In this document: positions 63,484 to 64,000 of the stretch, one piece after another
Layout: each line of letters starts with the position of its first letter
How positions within the stretch are numbered: the first letter of the stretch is position 1
Source: DSOS01 sp035286585
GTDB taxonomy: Bacteria > Chloroflexota > Anaerolineae > Anaerolineales > UBA4823
Assembly (NCBI GenBank): GCA_035286585.1
Contig: DATEDC010000067.1
Span: 1 to 64,000, forward strand
Direction of reading: 5' to 3'
Length of the DNA stretch: 64,000 nucleotides
Notes under the pieces: generated by a model
Database searches by the model: none
What the model saw: only the letters and a program-made list of their open reading frames with translations
Told to the model about the DNA's origin: nothing
Position numbers and translations under genes: made by a program

Positions 63484-64000
63484 ATGCAAGCAAAAAACCT
63501 CATCCGCAAGACAATCTGGTTCTTGAGCGCGCTTGCCTTGCTCCTGGGAGCCTGCGCCAAGGCGCCCCAAACCGAGGCTGCACCGGTCACCCTGAAAATC
63601 GCCGTGCTGCCCATCATGGACAACCTGCCCATGTACGTCGCCGACCAGGAAGGCCTGTTTGCCGAGCACAACCTGAAGGTGGAATTCATCCCGGTCAGCT
63701 CGGCAGCCGAGCGCGACCAGGTGATCGCCTCCGGCCAGGCGGACGGCATGATCAACGAGGTGGTCTCTACCCACCTGTACAACAAGGAGCAGATCCAGAT
63801 CCAAATCGTGCGCTTTGCGCGCACCGCCACCTCAACCTCGCCGCAGTATTACATCCTGGCTTCGGGGAAGAGCGGCATCACCACGCCCGAGGGCTTGAAG
63901 GGCGTAGAAATCGGCATCTCCCAGGGGACGGTGATCGAGTACATCACCGACCGCCTGCTCCAGGCAGAGGGCTTATCCTCCAGCGATATCAAGACGGTCG
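63484..64000 (+). CDS. ABC transporter substrate-binding lipoprotein, NMT1/SsuA-like (partial)
   Basis: The first 172 residues are visible and the gene runs off the window. It has a lipoprotein signal with lipobox LLGAC, then VTLKIAVLPIMDNLPMYVAD and QEGLFAEHNLKVEF. SSAAERDQVIASGQADGMI and EIGISQGTVIEY continue the NMT1/SsuA-type pattern. The ligand is unknown; relatives bind pyrimidines, sulfonates or aromatic acids. It follows the UbiD-family gene by 25 bp and is probably co-transcribed. Permease and ATPase would be expected just beyond the edge. Confidence 0.9.
   Translation, partial: MQAKNLIRKTIWFLSALALLLGACAKAPQTEAAPVTLKIAVLPIMDNLPMYVADQEGLFAEHNLKVEFIPVSSAAERDQVIASGQADGMINEVVSTHLYNKEQIQIQIVRFARTATSTSPQYYILASGKSGITTPEGLKGVEIGISQGTVIEYITDRLLQAEGLSSSDIKTV

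Overview
This is a GC-rich bacterial chromosome segment with dense, conventionally spaced genes and one tRNA. It contains no integrase, insertion sequence, phage gene or CRISPR array. The gene families suggest a member of the Chloroflexota, probably Anaerolineae-like: a giant multi-GAF histidine kinase, tandem DUF3048 lipoproteins, ECF sigma/DUF5667 pairs with Thr-Pro-rich tails, TadE/TadG-like pseudopilins, an orotidylate decarboxylase-orotate phosphoribosyltransferase fusion, and a cytochrome b/Rieske complex with diheme cytochromes c. This placement is inferred from family recall; no 16S gene or computed phylogeny supports it.

Layout. 0-8 kb: a ten-GAF sensor kinase, a single-domain response regulator and a hydrolase-fold protein lacking its nucleophile, followed by a 14-bp tandem repeat. 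8-13 kb: a TPP-riboswitch-controlled thiamine operon (pyrophosphokinase plus ABC importer). 13-19 kb: rhodanese, DUF402, small membrane proteins and two DUF3048 lipoproteins. 19-24.5 kb: a pyrimidine operon read leftward (pyrC-pyrB-pyrFE-pyrD) behind two tandem hairpins, with surE upstream. 25.5-30 kb: a quinol-oxidising electron-transfer cluster (Rieske, cytochrome b, two diheme cytochromes c). 30-37.7 kb: alcohol dehydrogenase, an orphan antitoxin, tRNA-Ser, GH1 glycosidase, thiolase, folK and several short repeats. 37.8-53.5 kb: two paralogous, inverted ECF sigma/DUF5667 modules flank the SRP RNA, aconitase, folP, a STAS-like protein and a four-gene extracellular cluster (TadE-Calx-beta fusion, large secreted protein, TadE, TadG-beta-helix). 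53.8-58.5 kb: flippase, sugar transferase and LCP protein (surface polymer assembly), then rsmA. 58.5-61.7 kb: a leftward operon of roadblock, V4R-like, glycosyltransferase and MFS genes. 62-64 kb: a UbiD-family decarboxylase and the start of a solute-binding lipoprotein.

How it fits together. Class 2 dihydroorotate dehydrogenase, the cytochrome b/Rieske complex and perhaps the UbiD protein all relate to a membrane quinone pool. The thiamine block is a regulated salvage unit. The most unusual part is the 44.4-53.5 kb block. Pseudopilin-type membrane anchors are joined to large beta-sandwich and beta-helix exteriors, next to a dedicated-looking ECF sigma/DUF5667 pair. I read this as a candidate regulated surface-fibre or adhesin system. 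The pyrC-pyrB pair looks unusually like the dihydroorotase and aspartate transcarbamoylase domains of eukaryotic CAD.
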